Source of the DNA: DATKBT01 sp035546295
GTDB lineage: Bacteria; Acidobacteriota; Thermoanaerobaculia; Multivoradales; Multivoraceae
Direction: 5' to 3'
NCBI GenBank assembly: GCA_035546295.1
Contig: DATKBT010000076.1
Coordinates: forward strand, 1 to 64,000
DNA: 64,000 bases
The translations under genes were made by a program, and so were the position numbers. Numbering within the stretch: the stretch's first letter is position 1; every line of letters begins with the position of its first letter. A model generated the notes under the pieces. The model was not told the origin of the DNA. It ran no database searches and saw nothing but the letters and a program-made list of their open reading frames with translations. Shown in pieces: positions 1 to 8,732 of the stretch.

Positions 1-128
1 ACCGGAGGCGGGACGCGATCACGGTGGCGTCACGAGACGGCGAGCGCGCCGACATCCCCTGGCTCGCGCTCTCCGAGAGCGACCGGGAACGCCTCGTCGC
101 CGAGCTGGCGCCGCGAGTCCGGCACTGA
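1..128 (+). CDS. 3' end of an unidentified gene
   Basis: An open frame enters from the left edge (first full codon at base 3) and stops at TGA 126-128, giving about 41 C-terminal residues that end in DIPWLALSESDRERLVAEL and a short basic tail. The composition is that of a real acidic/basic soluble C-terminus, but the piece is too short for me to assign a family. The stop codon lies inside a 12-bp tandem repeat that begins at 115, so the last residues are repeat-encoded. The protein function cannot be judged without sequence to the left. Confidence 0.5.
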   Translation, partial: RRRDAITVASRDGERADIPWLALSESDRERLVAELAPRVRH

Positions 129-174
129 GTCCGGCACTGAGTCCGGCACTGAGCCCGGGACTGAGCCCGGGACC
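115..174. repeat. 12-bp tandem repeat, five copies
   Basis: Five consecutive 12-base units: three identical copies of GAGTCCGGCACT (115-126, 127-138, 139-150), then GAGCCCGGGACT (151-162) and GAGCCCGGGACC (163-174). The first copy supplies the TGA stop of the upstream partial gene together with the first bases of the next copy, so each identical junction recreates CACTGA. It is an in-register expansion at a gene end. Confidence 0.9.
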
Positions 175-276
175 CGGGCGGTGAGCGGTCGCGCAGCGGC
201 CGCAGCAGGGCGAGCCTTGCGTTGGTGGCTCGAGGCGTGGTGCGGGCTGCTAGAGCTGCGTCTTCGGCAGTCCCAG

Positions 277-1029
277 CTACTGCAGGCTGAAGTCCACCGT
301 CACGGTCAGGATCACGGCCAGCGGCTGGCCGTCGAGGGTCGCCGGCCGATAGCGCCATCGCGCGACCGCGCGGGCCGCCGCCTCGCTCAGCCCCATCGGC
401 AAAGCTCTCAGCACCTCGACGTCGCGAACCGAGCCGTCGACGCCGATCACGGCTTCGAGGACGACCGGCCCCTGGATCCGCGCCCGCCGCGCGATCTCGG
501 TGTACTCGGGCATCGGAGCCCAGAGCTTGACGGGACGCTCCATTTCGGCGGTCAGGCGCACCGGCGCCAGATCGGGCGCCGGCTCCGGCGCGCACTGCGG
601 CACGCCGAGCACCACGTCCTCCGGCGCCGCGAGGTCGAACACTTCCGGCTCGGCGGCGCGCAGCGGCTCCGGAGCGTCGGGCGTGGGATCCGGCATCGGA
701 ACCCGCCGAGTGCGCAGCTCGGGCAGCTCCTGGCGACGGTCGGGCTCGGGAGGGCGGAAGCGATCGGAGCGCAGCACGTACACCTGCCGCTCGGGCGGCG
801 GGATCTCGGTCCGAGCCTGTGCGCCGGGAAGGTGGATCAGGAAGAGCAGCGCGTGGAACAGGACGGCGGCGGCGATCGCGCGACGCAGCAGCCGATCGTC
901 GCCCGTCGCCGCGCAGAGGTAGGGAGCGAGCCGGTCGTCGATCCCGGCCGAGGGGTCGCACGAGCCGGCTTTGGCGGGGCCGGGATCGGGGTCAGACGAG
1001 CGCCTGGAATCGGACGGAGGACGGTTCAT
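277..1029 (-). CDS. TonB-like energy-transducing protein
   Basis: A 250-residue protein with a TonB layout: a cytoplasmic N-terminus of about 48 residues, one membrane anchor (about 50-68, AIAAAVLFHALLFLIHL), a proline/glutamate-rich periplasmic linker (75-160), and a C-terminal TonB domain (about 172-248) containing ARRARIQGPVVLEAVIGVDG and a final WRYRPATLDGQP block. TonB-fold proteins pass proton-motive energy from ExbB/ExbD to outer-membrane receptors. No exbB, exbD or receptor gene is nearby, so the partner is unknown. The ATG at 1029 is chosen because AAGGAG lies 7 bases upstream. The frame stays open further upstream without any TonB-like sequence. Confidence 0.82.
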   Translation of the reverse strand: MNRPPSDSRRSSDPDPGPAKAGSCDPSAGIDDRLAPYLCAATGDDRLLRRAIAAAVLFHALLFLIHLPGAQARTEIPPPERQVYVLRSDRFRPPEPDRRQELPELRTRRVPMPDPTPDAPEPLRAAEPEVFDLAAPEDVVLGVPQCAPEPAPDLAPVRLTAEMERPVKLWAPMPEYTEIARRARIQGPVVLEAVIGVDGSVRDVEVLRALPMGLSEAAARAVARWRYRPATLDGQPLAVILTVTVDFSLQ

Positions 1030-1215
1030 GTCGAGGCTCCTTGGCAACCCGCGACGGCGCATCGCCGCAGGGGTCACAGGGGCTCGAGCCCGGCGCGGAC
1101 GGCACACGCCGCCGCCCGTCGCTGACTCGAGGTTTCCGAGGCCTCGGTCCTCCTTTCGACCGCCGAACCCTTCGTCGGGTTCCCGGCCACCCTGGCGGCT
1201 ATCATCCGAGTCATC

Positions 1216-1902
1216 ATGAAGGACCGCATCGCCGAACAGCCCGTCCTGCTCCAGATCCACGCCGGCCCGATGGGCAACTGCCTCTACATCGTCGGCGACC
1301 CGGCGACCCGGCGAGCGGTGGTGGTCGATCCGGCGTTCGAGCCGCTCGAGCTGATGGCGCGCGCCGAGAGCGAAGGGTTCGAGGTCGAGGCCGTGTTCGC
1401 GACGCACACCCATCCCGACCACGTCGGGGGCGCGCTGATGGGGTTCGAGATCCCGGGCATCGCCGAGCTCCTGGCGAGCCGCGACCTGCCGGTCTACATC
1501 CACGATGTCGAAGCGGAGCACATGATCCGCCAGACCGGGGTGGGCGAGGCCTCGGTCCGTCGCTACCGGGACGGCGACGTCCTCGAGATCGGCGCACTCA
1601 CCGCCCGAGTCCTGCACACACCGGGGCACTCGCCGGGCTCGAGCGGCCTGCTCGTCGGCCACAAGCTGATCGCTGGCGATACCCTGTTCGTCCAGGGGGT
1701 CGGGCGGATCGATCTCCCCGGCTCCGATCCGGAGGCGATGTTCCACTCCCTGCGACGCCTCGCCCAGCTCCCGCCCGAGACCGAGATCTACCCCGGCCAC
1801 GACTACGGACCCGCCCCCTCGTCGACGATCGCCCAGGAGCTCGCGCGCAACCCCTACCTCCGACCCCAGACGCTCGAGCAGTGGCGGACGATGATGGGGT
1901 GA
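1216..1902 (+). CDS. MBL-fold metallohydrolase (glyoxalase II-like)
   Basis: A 228-residue cytoplasmic metallo-beta-lactamase-fold hydrolase. The dinuclear metal site is complete: THTHPDH at 63-69 (H64, H66, D68, H69), H138 in TPGH, D155 in AGDTLF, and H195 in YPGHDYG. Length and motif order match glyoxalase II-like or persulfide dioxygenase-like members. These hydrolyse thioesters or oxidise sulfane sulfur, and the substrate cannot be read from the sequence. The TonB-like gene lies upstream in divergent orientation, so the shared region at 1030-1215 must hold both promoters. Confidence 0.88.
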   Translation: MKDRIAEQPVLLQIHAGPMGNCLYIVGDPATRRAVVVDPAFEPLELMARAESEGFEVEAVFATHTHPDHVGGALMGFEIPGIAELLASRDLPVYIHDVEAEHMIRQTGVGEASVRRYRDGDVLEIGALTARVLHTPGHSPGSSGLLVGHKLIAGDTLFVQGVGRIDLPGSDPEAMFHSLRRLAQLPPETEIYPGHDYGPAPSSTIAQELARNPYLRPQTLEQWRTMMG

Positions 1903-2242
1903 TCGTCGGCGTCCGGCCTCTACCGCAGCGGCCCATGCGCGGTTCGGGCGACGAGCGAGCCGCGGGGTCGGTCGCGCTCGAGCGAGCGACCGGGCTTCGA
2001 TGCCCCGAGCGGCGCCCCACTCCTGGAGTGGGCGCCTTGCGAGGCTCCCCTTGAGAGGGTCGGGGAGAAGATCGCTAGCTCCAGAAATGGTATCCAGCGT
2101 TTCCAGGAGCTCGTGTCCGAGGATTTTCGGGATCCGGTTCTACGGCTGTCCGCGGCGACGCGCCGAAGGCGCATGGAGCCGCGAGCAGTCAGCTAGCCGG
2201 AGATCTGCTATCGCGCGCGCAGCGCGCCCAGCAGATCGGAGG
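1903..2242. other. Gene-free convergent spacer with hairpin elements
   Basis: 340 bases between the convergent MBL gene and yjbQ. It holds one copy of a dispersed element (about 1999-2075) and most of a hairpin that runs into the yjbQ stop (2192-2247). No convincing coding frame was seen here. Confidence 0.6.
1999..2075 (-). repeat. Dispersed ~70-bp element, copy B
   Basis: Read on the minus strand, this stretch matches 16282-16350 on the plus strand. The shared blocks are AAGGGGAGCCTCGCAAGGCGC and GCGCCGCTCGGGGCATCGA, preceded in both by a C-rich CTTC(T)CCCC run. Copy B carries an extra internal hairpin, GGCGCCCCACTCC against GGAGTGGGCGCC (2011-2036). It lies 3' of yjbQ in the direction of yjbQ transcription, as copy A lies 3' of a permease gene. 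Confidence 0.7.
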
Positions 2243-2247
2243 CTAGC
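2192..2247 (-). terminator. Stem-loop overlapping the yjbQ stop codon
   Basis: GCTAGCC (2192-2198) pairs with GGCTAGC (2241-2247), and AGATCTGCT (2201-2209) pairs with AGCAGATC (2230-2237) around a GC-rich loop that can itself fold. The TAG stop of yjbQ (2243-2245) is in the outer stem. There is no T-run downstream on the minus strand, so it may be an mRNA-stabilising 3' hairpin instead of an intrinsic terminator. Confidence 0.5.
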
Positions 2248-2653
2248 CCGCCAGGACGTGGACCCAGACGCGGCGTCGCTTCGGCGACGTCCGGTGCTCC
2301 CAGAGGTAGATGCCCTGCCAGGTCCCGAGCCCGAGGCGGCCGCGCTCGATCGGGATCGACAGCGACGTGGCGGTGAGCGCGGCCTTGATGTGCGAGGGCA
2401 TGTCGTCCGGCCCCTCGGCGGTGTGGGTGAAGTGCGGATCGTGCTCGGGCACCAGCCGCTCGAGGAACTGCTCGAGGTCGTGACGGGCGCTGGGGTCCGC
2501 ATTCTCCTGGATGACCAGGCTCGCCGAGGTGTGGCGAACCATCACCGTACACAGCCCCTCCTCGATCCCGGCCTCGCGCACCACTTCGGCGACCGCCGCC
2601 GTGATCTCCTCGAGCCCGCGCCCGCGGGTGGCGACGCTGAGCTCACGCAGCAT
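2243..2653 (-). CDS. yjbQ: YjbQ/UPF0047 family protein
   Basis: A 136-residue protein matching the single-domain YjbQ (UPF0047, secondary thiamine-phosphate synthase) family over its full length. Signature blocks are HTSASLVIQENADP (41-54), GPDDMPSHIKAAL (81-93), and GTWQGIYLWEHR (110-121). E. coli YjbQ has weak thiamine-phosphate synthase activity, and the main cellular role of the family is not settled. The ATG at 2653 is preceded by GGAG at suitable spacing. The gene follows an MBL hydrolase on the same strand (26-base gap), so the two probably share a transcript. Confidence 0.9.
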   Translation of the reverse strand: MLRELSVATRGRGLEEITAAVAEVVREAGIEEGLCTVMVRHTSASLVIQENADPSARHDLEQFLERLVPEHDPHFTHTAEGPDDMPSHIKAALTATSLSIPIERGRLGLGTWQGIYLWEHRTSPKRRRVWVHVLAG

Positions 2654-2679
2654 CTCGGCTCCATCCCCGGCGGTCCACC

Positions 2680-3540
2680 TCAGGCTCCGGCGTGGAAGCG
2701 CCAGCGATCGCCGTCGCGCACCACCTTGCCCACCGAGGGCGTCGCGAAGTGGGTGCCGATGACCAGCACCGGCGAGTCGCTGTAGCGCTCGAGGAAGGAA
2801 CGCCGCGTGGCTCGCGCCTGCTCTGGATCGCTGTCGGCGACGCACGCCCACTCCGGGTGCGCGCACTGGACCGGATGGTGCATCAGGTCGCCCGTGATCA
2901 CCGCCTCCTCGCCGCGCGACGAGATCCGCACACTGACGTGCCCGGGGGTGTGCCCCGGGCTGGGCTCGAGCCGGATCTCGGAGGTCACCCGGTGATCGCT
3001 CTCCACCAGGTCGTGGAGGCCGCGATCGACGATCGGCCACACCGAGTCGCCGAGGTGCTCGCGCCGCCGGCCGGCGTCGACCGCTTCCCAGTGCTCCCAC
3101 TCCAGGCGCCCGAAAAGATAGCGCGCGTTGGGGAAGGTCGGCAGCCACCGTCCGTCCTCGAGCCTGGTGTTCCACCCGACGTGATCGACGTGCAGATGCG
3201 TGCACAGGACGCGGTCGATCGACTCCGGAGGATGCCCAGCGTCGCTCATCCGCTCGAGGAACGGCAGGTCGAGCAGGTTCCAGAACTCCATGCTCCTCGC
3301 CTTGTCGTTGCCGACGCAGGTGTCGACCACGATCTTGGCGCCCTCCGACTCGACCACGAAGCTCTGGATCGCCATCTGGATCAGGCCCCGCTTCTCGGCC
3401 AGGAAGTGCGGCTCCAGCCAGGAGCGATAGGGATCGAACGCTTCCGGCGTCATCTCCGCGTAGAGCCACCGTGGGTTGGTGGGGGTCTCGATCTCGACGA
3501 TGCGCGTGATGCTGACATCGCCGATCTGGAAGCGGTCCAT
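2680..3540 (-). CDS. MBL-fold metallohydrolase
   Basis: A 286-residue metallo-beta-lactamase-fold enzyme. The metal motif THLHVDH is at about 114-120 (H115, H117, D119, H120), followed by PSPGHTPGH and ITGDLMHHP (metal-ligand H and D). A late IGTHFATPSVG block near the C-terminus supplies the last histidine. This is the lactonase/quorum-quenching-like group of the superfamily (AiiA/AttM-like spacing), and the actual substrate is unknown. The start at 3540 has GGAGAG just upstream. It is the first gene of a likely two-gene unit with yjbQ and diverges from the amidohydrolase. Confidence 0.87.
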   Translation of the reverse strand: MDRFQIGDVSITRIVEIETPTNPRWLYAEMTPEAFDPYRSWLEPHFLAEKRGLIQMAIQSFVVESEGAKIVVDTCVGNDKARSMEFWNLLDLPFLERMSDAGHPPESIDRVLCTHLHVDHVGWNTRLEDGRWLPTFPNARYLFGRLEWEHWEAVDAGRRREHLGDSVWPIVDRGLHDLVESDHRVTSEIRLEPSPGHTPGHVSVRISSRGEEAVITGDLMHHPVQCAHPEWACVADSDPEQARATRRSFLERYSDSPVLVIGTHFATPSVGKVVRDGDRWRFHAGA

Positions 3541-3939
3541 CCGAGCTCTCCATCTGTCACGCCAAACCTCGGGCGAACCATGGTACCGCGGCGTCCGGGC
3601 GTGCCGCGCGCCGGACCCGAGTGGGCCTCCCGTCCTGCCACCGCGGGTCCCGGCTCGCCGGCGCCGAGATCGCCGAGCAGGATCGACAGTGCTGGGCCCG
3701 ACGATCGGCGCTCCTGTCTCGCCCCGCGGGAGCTCGAACGCGAGCCGCGAGCCTGCTCCGGGGCCGCAGCAGCAGCCACCACCTCGCCTCGCTCCACCTC
3801 CCGGAACGGTCACGAGTCTCAGGGGATCCCGACCAGCCGCGATCTTGTTCCGCTCGGCGGCACTCTGACACACTGCGACAGCCCCTCCAGAGGCCGTCGC
3901 ACGGCCCGCGCCGCGTCGCGGGGGCGCCCTCACGCCGGA
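3541..3939. other. Divergent intergenic region, no gene seen
   Basis: 399 bases between the divergent MBL gene and the amidohydrolase. Short frames here have no recognisable protein character. The region should contain two outward promoters, but I could not pick a convincing -35/-10 pair. Confidence 0.5.
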
Positions 3940-5646
3940 ATGAGAGCTCTGCACACCCGGGTCTCCCCTCGCCTCGTCGCACCCGTCATCCTCTTGGCCG
4001 CCAGCATCACCACCCCCACCACCGGCTGCCGTGAGCCCGCCGGCGACGCCACCTACCTGATCGAGAACGCCAGCGTCTTCACCGCCGACCCGGATCGCCC
4101 CTGGGCGGAGGCGATCGCGATCGAGGGGGATCGGATCCTGGCCGTCGGCACGGCCGAGGAGGTGGCCGCGCACGCCGGTCCCGGCACCGTGCGCATCGAC
4201 GCGGCAAAGGGACTGCTCACGCCCGGTTTCGTCGACGCTCACGTCCACTTCCTCGAAGGGGGTTATCGTCTCTCCTCGGTCCAGCTCCGCGACGCCGCCA
4301 CGCCGGAAGCCTTCGGCCGGCGCATTCGAGACTTCGCGGTGACCGTCGACCCCGGCACCTGGATCACGGGCGGCGACTGGAACCACGAGAACTGGGGCGG
4401 CGAGCTTCCCGATCGCGCCTGGATCGATGCCCTGACGCCCGAGAACCCGGTGTGGGTGCACCGCCTCGACGGTCACATGGCGCTCGCCAACACCATGGCG
4501 CTCGAGGCTGCCGGCCTGCCCACCGGCGACGACGGGGCCGAGGTCCCGGTGGTCGACGGCGGCACGCTGGTCGCCGACGCGAGCGGCCGCCTCACCGGCG
4601 TGCTCAAGGACAACGCGATGAGCCTGGTGGCGGCAGCGATGCCCGAGCCGCCGTCCGAGCTCGAGGACCGCGCGCTCGACGCCGCGATGACTCATGTCTC
4701 CCGTTTCGGCGTCACCAGCGTCCACCACGTGGGCAGCTGGGACGACCTCGAGGTCTTCCGGCGAGCGCACGATGCCGGCCGCCTGAAAACCCGCATCTAC
4801 GCCGCCGTCCCTCTCGAGAGCTGGCCGCGCCTCGACGAGCACGTCGCGCGGGAGGGGCGCGGCGACGAGTGGCTGCGCATCGGCGGGCTCAAGGGCTTCG
4901 TCGACGGCTCGCTGGGCTCCCACACGGCGGCCTTCTTCGAGCCCTTCACCGACGCGCCCGAAGACCGGGGGCTGTTGGTCAACAGCCACCAGGACCTGAA
5001 GTCGTGGATCGAAGGCGCCGACGCCGCCGGCCTGCACGTCATCGTGCACGCGATCGGCGACCGTGCCAACGCCGACCTGCTCGACCTCTACGAAGGTGCG
5101 ATCACGGCCAACGGCCCGCGCGAGCGCCGCTTTCGCATCGAGCACGCTCAGCATCTGAGATCCGCGGAGCTGCCGCGCTTCGCCGAGCTCGGCGTCATCG
5201 CCTCGATGCAGCCCTACCACGCGATCGACGACGGAAGCTGGGCGGAGCGCGTGATCGGTCCCGAGCGCTCCCGCACCACCTACGCCTTCCGATCGCTGAT
5301 CGACGCCGGCGCCACCCTGGCCTTCGGCAGCGACTGGTTCGTCGCGCCGCCGATCCCGGCCGCGGGCATGTACGCCGCGATCACCCGGCGCACCCTCGCC
5401 GGCGCTCACCCGCAGGGCTGGGTGCCGGAACAGAAGATCTCTCTGACCGAATCCCTCATCGCCTACACCCGAAACGGCGCCTACGCGTCGTTCGAGGAGG
5501 GGATCAAGGGCACGCTCGCGCCGGGCATGCTCGCCGACCTCGTGCTCTTCGAGCGCGACCTGCGAGTCCTCGATCCGGTCGAGCTCGAAGACGCCCGCGT
5601 CCTGCTCACCATGGTCGGCGGACGCATCGTGCACGACGCGAGGTGA
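3940..5646 (+). CDS. YtcJ-like amidohydrolase, exported
   Basis: A 568-residue amidohydrolase-superfamily (Amidohydro_3/YtcJ-like) enzyme. The N-terminus is a signal peptide ending in TTGC, a plausible though imperfect lipobox. Then comes the short beta domain (YLIENASVFTADPDRPW). The TIM-barrel metal motifs are GFVDAHVHF (HxH), the lysine region LKGFVDGSLGS, VHAIGDRAN, FRIEHAQHL, and the catalytic aspartate in FGSDWFVAPP. Such enzymes hydrolyse cyclic or linear amides. The stop overlaps the start of the CoA-transferase (GTGA), so the pair is translationally coupled. The substrate is unknown. Confidence 0.88.
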   Translation: MRALHTRVSPRLVAPVILLAASITTPTTGCREPAGDATYLIENASVFTADPDRPWAEAIAIEGDRILAVGTAEEVAAHAGPGTVRIDAAKGLLTPGFVDAHVHFLEGGYRLSSVQLRDAATPEAFGRRIRDFAVTVDPGTWITGGDWNHENWGGELPDRAWIDALTPENPVWVHRLDGHMALANTMALEAAGLPTGDDGAEVPVVDGGTLVADASGRLTGVLKDNAMSLVAAAMPEPPSELEDRALDAAMTHVSRFGVTSVHHVGSWDDLEVFRRAHDAGRLKTRIYAAVPLESWPRLDEHVAREGRGDEWLRIGGLKGFVDGSLGSHTAAFFEPFTDAPEDRGLLVNSHQDLKSWIEGADAAGLHVIVHAIGDRANADLLDLYEGAITANGPRERRFRIEHAQHLRSAELPRFAELGVIASMQPYHAIDDGSWAERVIGPERSRTTYAFRSLIDAGATLAFGSDWFVAPPIPAAGMYAAITRRTLAGAHPQGWVPEQKISLTESLIAYTRNGAYASFEEGIKGTLAPGMLADLVLFERDLRVLDPVELEDARVLLTMVGGRIVHDAR

Positions 5647-6896
5647 CGGTGGCCGTCGACCCGGACTCCGCCGCGGCCGGCCTGCTCTCGGGGCTTCGCG
5701 TGATCGACGCGGCGACCATGGTCATGGTCCCCTCGGCGGCCTTGGTAATGGCCGACTACGGCGCCGAGGTCATCAAGGTCGAGGCGCTCTCCGGCGACGC
5801 CAACCGCTTCGGGCACCTGATCCCGGGGATGCCCGATCATCAGCGCGACTACTGCTTCTTCCAGGACAACCGGAACAAGAAGAGCCTGGCGATCGACCTC
5901 AAGCACCCCGACGGTCTCGCCCTGTTCTATCGGCTGGTCGAGACCGCGGACGTGTTCTTCACCAACCTCCGCGCTCGCGCCCTCGACGCGTTGCGAATCG
6001 ACTACGCCAGCCTGCGCGAGAGGAACGGGCGCCTGATCTACGCGCACGGGACCGGCTACGGCGACGCCGGCCCGGAGGCGTGCAAGCCGGGCTACGATGC
6101 CGTCTGCTACTGGTCGCGCTCGGGGCTCGAGCACAGCATGTTTCCGCTCGACGGCTGGCTCGGTCCGATCCCTTACGGCTCGGGCGACCACCCCAGCGGC
6201 ATGTCGCTGTTCGCGGCGGTGATGATGGCGCTCTACCGCCGCGAGCGAACCGGCGAGGGCTCGCGCGTGAGCACCTCGCTGATCGCCAACGGCGCCTGGA
6301 GCAACGCGACCGTGATCCAGGCCCGGCTGCTCGACGCCACCTTCCACGAGCGGCGCCCGCGCGAGCGTCCGCTCAACTTCGCCGCGGTCTACTACGTTGC
6401 GGGCTGCGGGCGGAAGTTCAAGTTCACGATCATCGAGCACCAGAAGAAGTGGCCGGCGCTGTGTCGCTGCATCGGCCGCGAAGACCTGATCGACCACCCG
6501 CGCTACGCGACCGTCGAGGCGCGGGCGCGGGTCACCGGCGAGCTGGTGTCGCTGTTCGACCGCCAGTTCGCTGAGCGTCCGCTCGACGACTGGAAGGGGC
6601 GCTTCGAAGAGAGCGACGTACCGTTCTCGATCCTCTCCGACTACGACGACGTCGCAAGCGACGAGCAGATGCGCGCCAACGGGGTCTTCGTCGAGATCGA
6701 GGACGAGTTGCTCGGCCGCGTGCGGTCGGTCAACAGCCCGCTCGTGCTCGAGCACGATCCGCCGGTCCGGCCGCGGCGCGCCCCCCACGTCGGCGAGCAC
6801 ACGCGCGAGATCCTCGCCGCCCTCGGCGAGCCCGAGGAGAGCATCGAGGACCTGATCCGGCGCGGCGTGGTGGGCGGCGGACCGACCCGTCCCTGA
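5643..6896 (+). CDS. CaiB/BaiF (class III) CoA-transferase
   Basis: A 417-residue family III CoA-transferase, which moves CoA between carboxylic acids through an enzyme-bound anhydride on a conserved aspartate. Visible signatures are LRVIDAATMVMVPSAALVMADYGAEVIKVE at the N-terminus, a DNRNKKSLAIDLKHPDG stretch, the YGDAGPEACKPGYDAV region typical of the active-site lobe, and a GEHTREIL-type C-terminus. The proposed GTG start at 5643 overlaps the amidohydrolase TGA by four bases. Both genes may act on one catabolic substrate: amide hydrolysis, then CoA activation of the released acid. This is inference from coupling only. Confidence 0.87.
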   Translation: MTVAVDPDSAAAGLLSGLRVIDAATMVMVPSAALVMADYGAEVIKVEALSGDANRFGHLIPGMPDHQRDYCFFQDNRNKKSLAIDLKHPDGLALFYRLVETADVFFTNLRARALDALRIDYASLRERNGRLIYAHGTGYGDAGPEACKPGYDAVCYWSRSGLEHSMFPLDGWLGPIPYGSGDHPSGMSLFAAVMMALYRRERTGEGSRVSTSLIANGAWSNATVIQARLLDATFHERRPRERPLNFAAVYYVAGCGRKFKFTIIEHQKKWPALCRCIGREDLIDHPRYATVEARARVTGELVSLFDRQFAERPLDDWKGRFEESDVPFSILSDYDDVASDEQMRANGVFVEIEDELLGRVRSVNSPLVLEHDPPVRPRRAPHVGEHTREILAALGEPEESIEDLIRRGVVGGGPTRP

Positions 6897-6911
6897 GGAC
6901 GATCCGTCGCG

Positions 6912-7859
6912 TCACCCCAGCTCCCGCAGATCCTTCTCGGCCCGTTCCAGCACTGCGCGGGCCTGCGCCTCGGCGAAGCGGGCACGCTCGATCGCGCTCT
7001 TCACGCGCACGAGCTCCTTCTCCACCTCGCCCAGCTTCGAGCGCTCCCGCTCCAGCCTCTCCTCGGCGAGGCGGACGGTGCGCGAGAGGCGTTCCGCCTG
7101 GCGCCGGAGGCCTCCCTCCTCGCGCCCGGCGCGCGCTCGTCGCGACGACGCCTCCTGGACCCCCTCGCGCGCCTGCTCGACGGCACGGCGGGCGGCCGCG
7201 CGCTGCGCGGCCGTGGCCTCGGGATCGCGCTTCGGCTTCGCCGAGCCCTGCGTCGCGCTCGCTCTCTCGGCGGCCGGGGCTTCGGAGGACTTCTTCGCTC
7301 GCGCCGGCGGCTTCCCGCTCGTGGCCGGCTCCGAAGGCACTCGCCGCGGACCGCCGCTCGGCAGGACACCCATCAGGACCTCGAAGCCCGGCGGCTCGAC
7401 GTCGCCCTCGAGCCGGCCGGGCGGAGGGTCCGGGGAATGTGCGGAGCCCCAGGCGGCGAGCGCGTCGAGGGTCGAGCGGATGCGCCGGGCGACCGCCTCG
7501 GAGGCGGCGCTCCCCTGCCCCGCCACCTGCTCGAGGGCGAGCTCGAGCAGTCTCGACACCGCCGCCTTCCGCTCTGCGGTCGCCTCTCGCAGCGAGCTCG
7601 CGTCGCCGGTCCGCTGCGCCTCGCGCACAGCGTCGCCAGCCGCGAGCAGCTCCGCGAACGCCTCCTCGTGCTCGAGCGCGAGCCGGTTGACGGCCCAAGC
7701 CGAGATCGCGGGCTTGGTCAGCTTGCGGATCACGCCCGCCGCCTCGGCCTCGCCCTGCGCCTTCAGGGCCTTCGCCAGCTCGTTGCGCCGGGCGACGAAC
7801 TCGGCGACGGGCGCGCTGTAGAGGGCGTCGAGGTCGTTTTCGCTGGGCGCCTTGGACAT
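6912..7859 (-). CDS. Conserved alanine/arginine-rich coiled-coil protein
   Basis: A 315-residue soluble protein that I cannot place in a named functional family. The first ~110 residues contain a strongly patterned block (VAEFVARRNELAKALK, then RKLTKPAISAWAVNRLA) that I recall from uncharacterised proteins of high-GC bacteria. Residues about 130-200 are low-complexity and proline/serine-rich. Residues about 205-315 form a long charged coiled coil. There is no signal peptide or membrane segment. It ends 16 bases from the convergent CoA-transferase. A structural or nucleoid/DNA-associated role is possible but not supported directly. Confidence 0.72.
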   Translation of the reverse strand: MSKAPSENDLDALYSAPVAEFVARRNELAKALKAQGEAEAAGVIRKLTKPAISAWAVNRLALEHEEAFAELLAAGDAVREAQRTGDASSLREATAERKAAVSRLLELALEQVAGQGSAASEAVARRIRSTLDALAAWGSAHSPDPPPGRLEGDVEPPGFEVLMGVLPSGGPRRVPSEPATSGKPPARAKKSSEAPAAERASATQGSAKPKRDPEATAAQRAAARRAVEQAREGVQEASSRRARAGREEGGLRRQAERLSRTVRLAEERLERERSKLGEVEKELVRVKSAIERARFAEAQARAVLERAEKDLRELG

Positions 7860-7923
7860 GAGAGGGTCGTGCGGAACGCCGAGGCGCGCCCGGCAACGCT
7901 GCAGGCGGTCGCCCTAATCCGGA

Positions 7924-8544
7924 CTAATCGAAGTAGAGCGTGTACGCGATGTCGCTGAGCTCCGCGACCTCGCCACCCTGCATGCCGGTGACCATCACCG
8001 TGATCACCGAGTCGCCCTGGATCGTCCCCAGGACGAAGCTCTGGAGCGGAAATCCCTGGAAGCTCCAGTCGATCACGGCCTCGATCGCGGGGGTCACCTC
8101 GTCGCGCAGCTTCGTCTCACGCGACTCCTTGACCGTCGCCTCGCCGCCGCCGAGCTGACCGAGGCTCTCGGCGAGCGCCGGCAGCACGTCCTCCAGCGCG
8201 ACGTCCGGGCCCGCCGGCGAGCGGCTGACATCGAGACGAGGAACCTGCATCGGCGATGCCGCCGTGAACAGGCTGCCGTCCTGCGGCGGCTGCTCGGCGA
8301 AGTCCGTTGGGTAGTGCACGCTGAAGCCCAGCTCCTCGTTCTGGTAGACGCTGGCTTCCCACGCCGGTGGCTCGAACGGCTTCTTCGCCGGAGCGGCCGG
8401 GGCCGCCGGGGGGACGTCGGCGGGAGCGCCGGCGGCTGCGCCGCCCGACGCGCAGCCGGCGAGCAGGAGCGCGCCGAGGATCGCCGCGGCCGTGAGCGCG
8501 GACCAACGATTGCCGGAGAGGGTTCGGACGATCGATCGGGTCAT
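7924..8544 (-). CDS. Putative lipoprotein of unknown function
   Basis: A 206-residue protein with a clear lipoprotein signal (membrane stretch followed by ALLLAGC, cysteine near residue 31), a short Gly/Ala/Pro-rich linker, and a globular domain. That domain carries the pattern QNEELGFSVHYPTDF, seen in PsbP-like/surface lipoprotein domains. The end resembles the usual ...SFVLGTIQGDSVITVMVTG strand pair of that fold. The start at 8544 has AGGAG 6-7 bases upstream. The gene stands between an unknown coiled-coil gene and a MATE exporter on the same strand, with large gaps. It is probably anchored to the cell envelope. Confidence 0.75.
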   Translation of the reverse strand: MTRSIVRTLSGNRWSALTAAAILGALLLAGCASGGAAAGAPADVPPAAPAAPAKKPFEPPAWEASVYQNEELGFSVHYPTDFAEQPPQDGSLFTAASPMQVPRLDVSRSPAGPDVALEDVLPALAESLGQLGGGEATVKESRETKLRDEVTPAIEAVIDWSFQGFPLQSFVLGTIQGDSVITVMVTGMQGGEVAELSDIAYTLYFD

Positions 8545-8732
8545 GCGAGGCTCCTGAGGACGATGCGCGGTGCTGGATTCGTACGAAGTCGAGCCGCCGA
8601 CGAGCGCTCGCTGCCTGCCAAGCAACGGAGACGCTAGCACTGTAGCGGGCTCGTGGTCGTCACCACGCCCCAACGAGCCGGAGAGATCGGCGGCCGCCAC
8701 GACCGGCCGCTCGAGCCTCGCCCGGATGAGCC

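Noticed and set aside
2680..5634. Very long minus-strand open frame running opposite the amidohydrolase
   Set aside because: Only its first part (2680-3540) is a real MBL gene. The rest is the antisense shadow of a well-supported plus-strand enzyme and reads as Arg/Asp/Gly-rich sequence.
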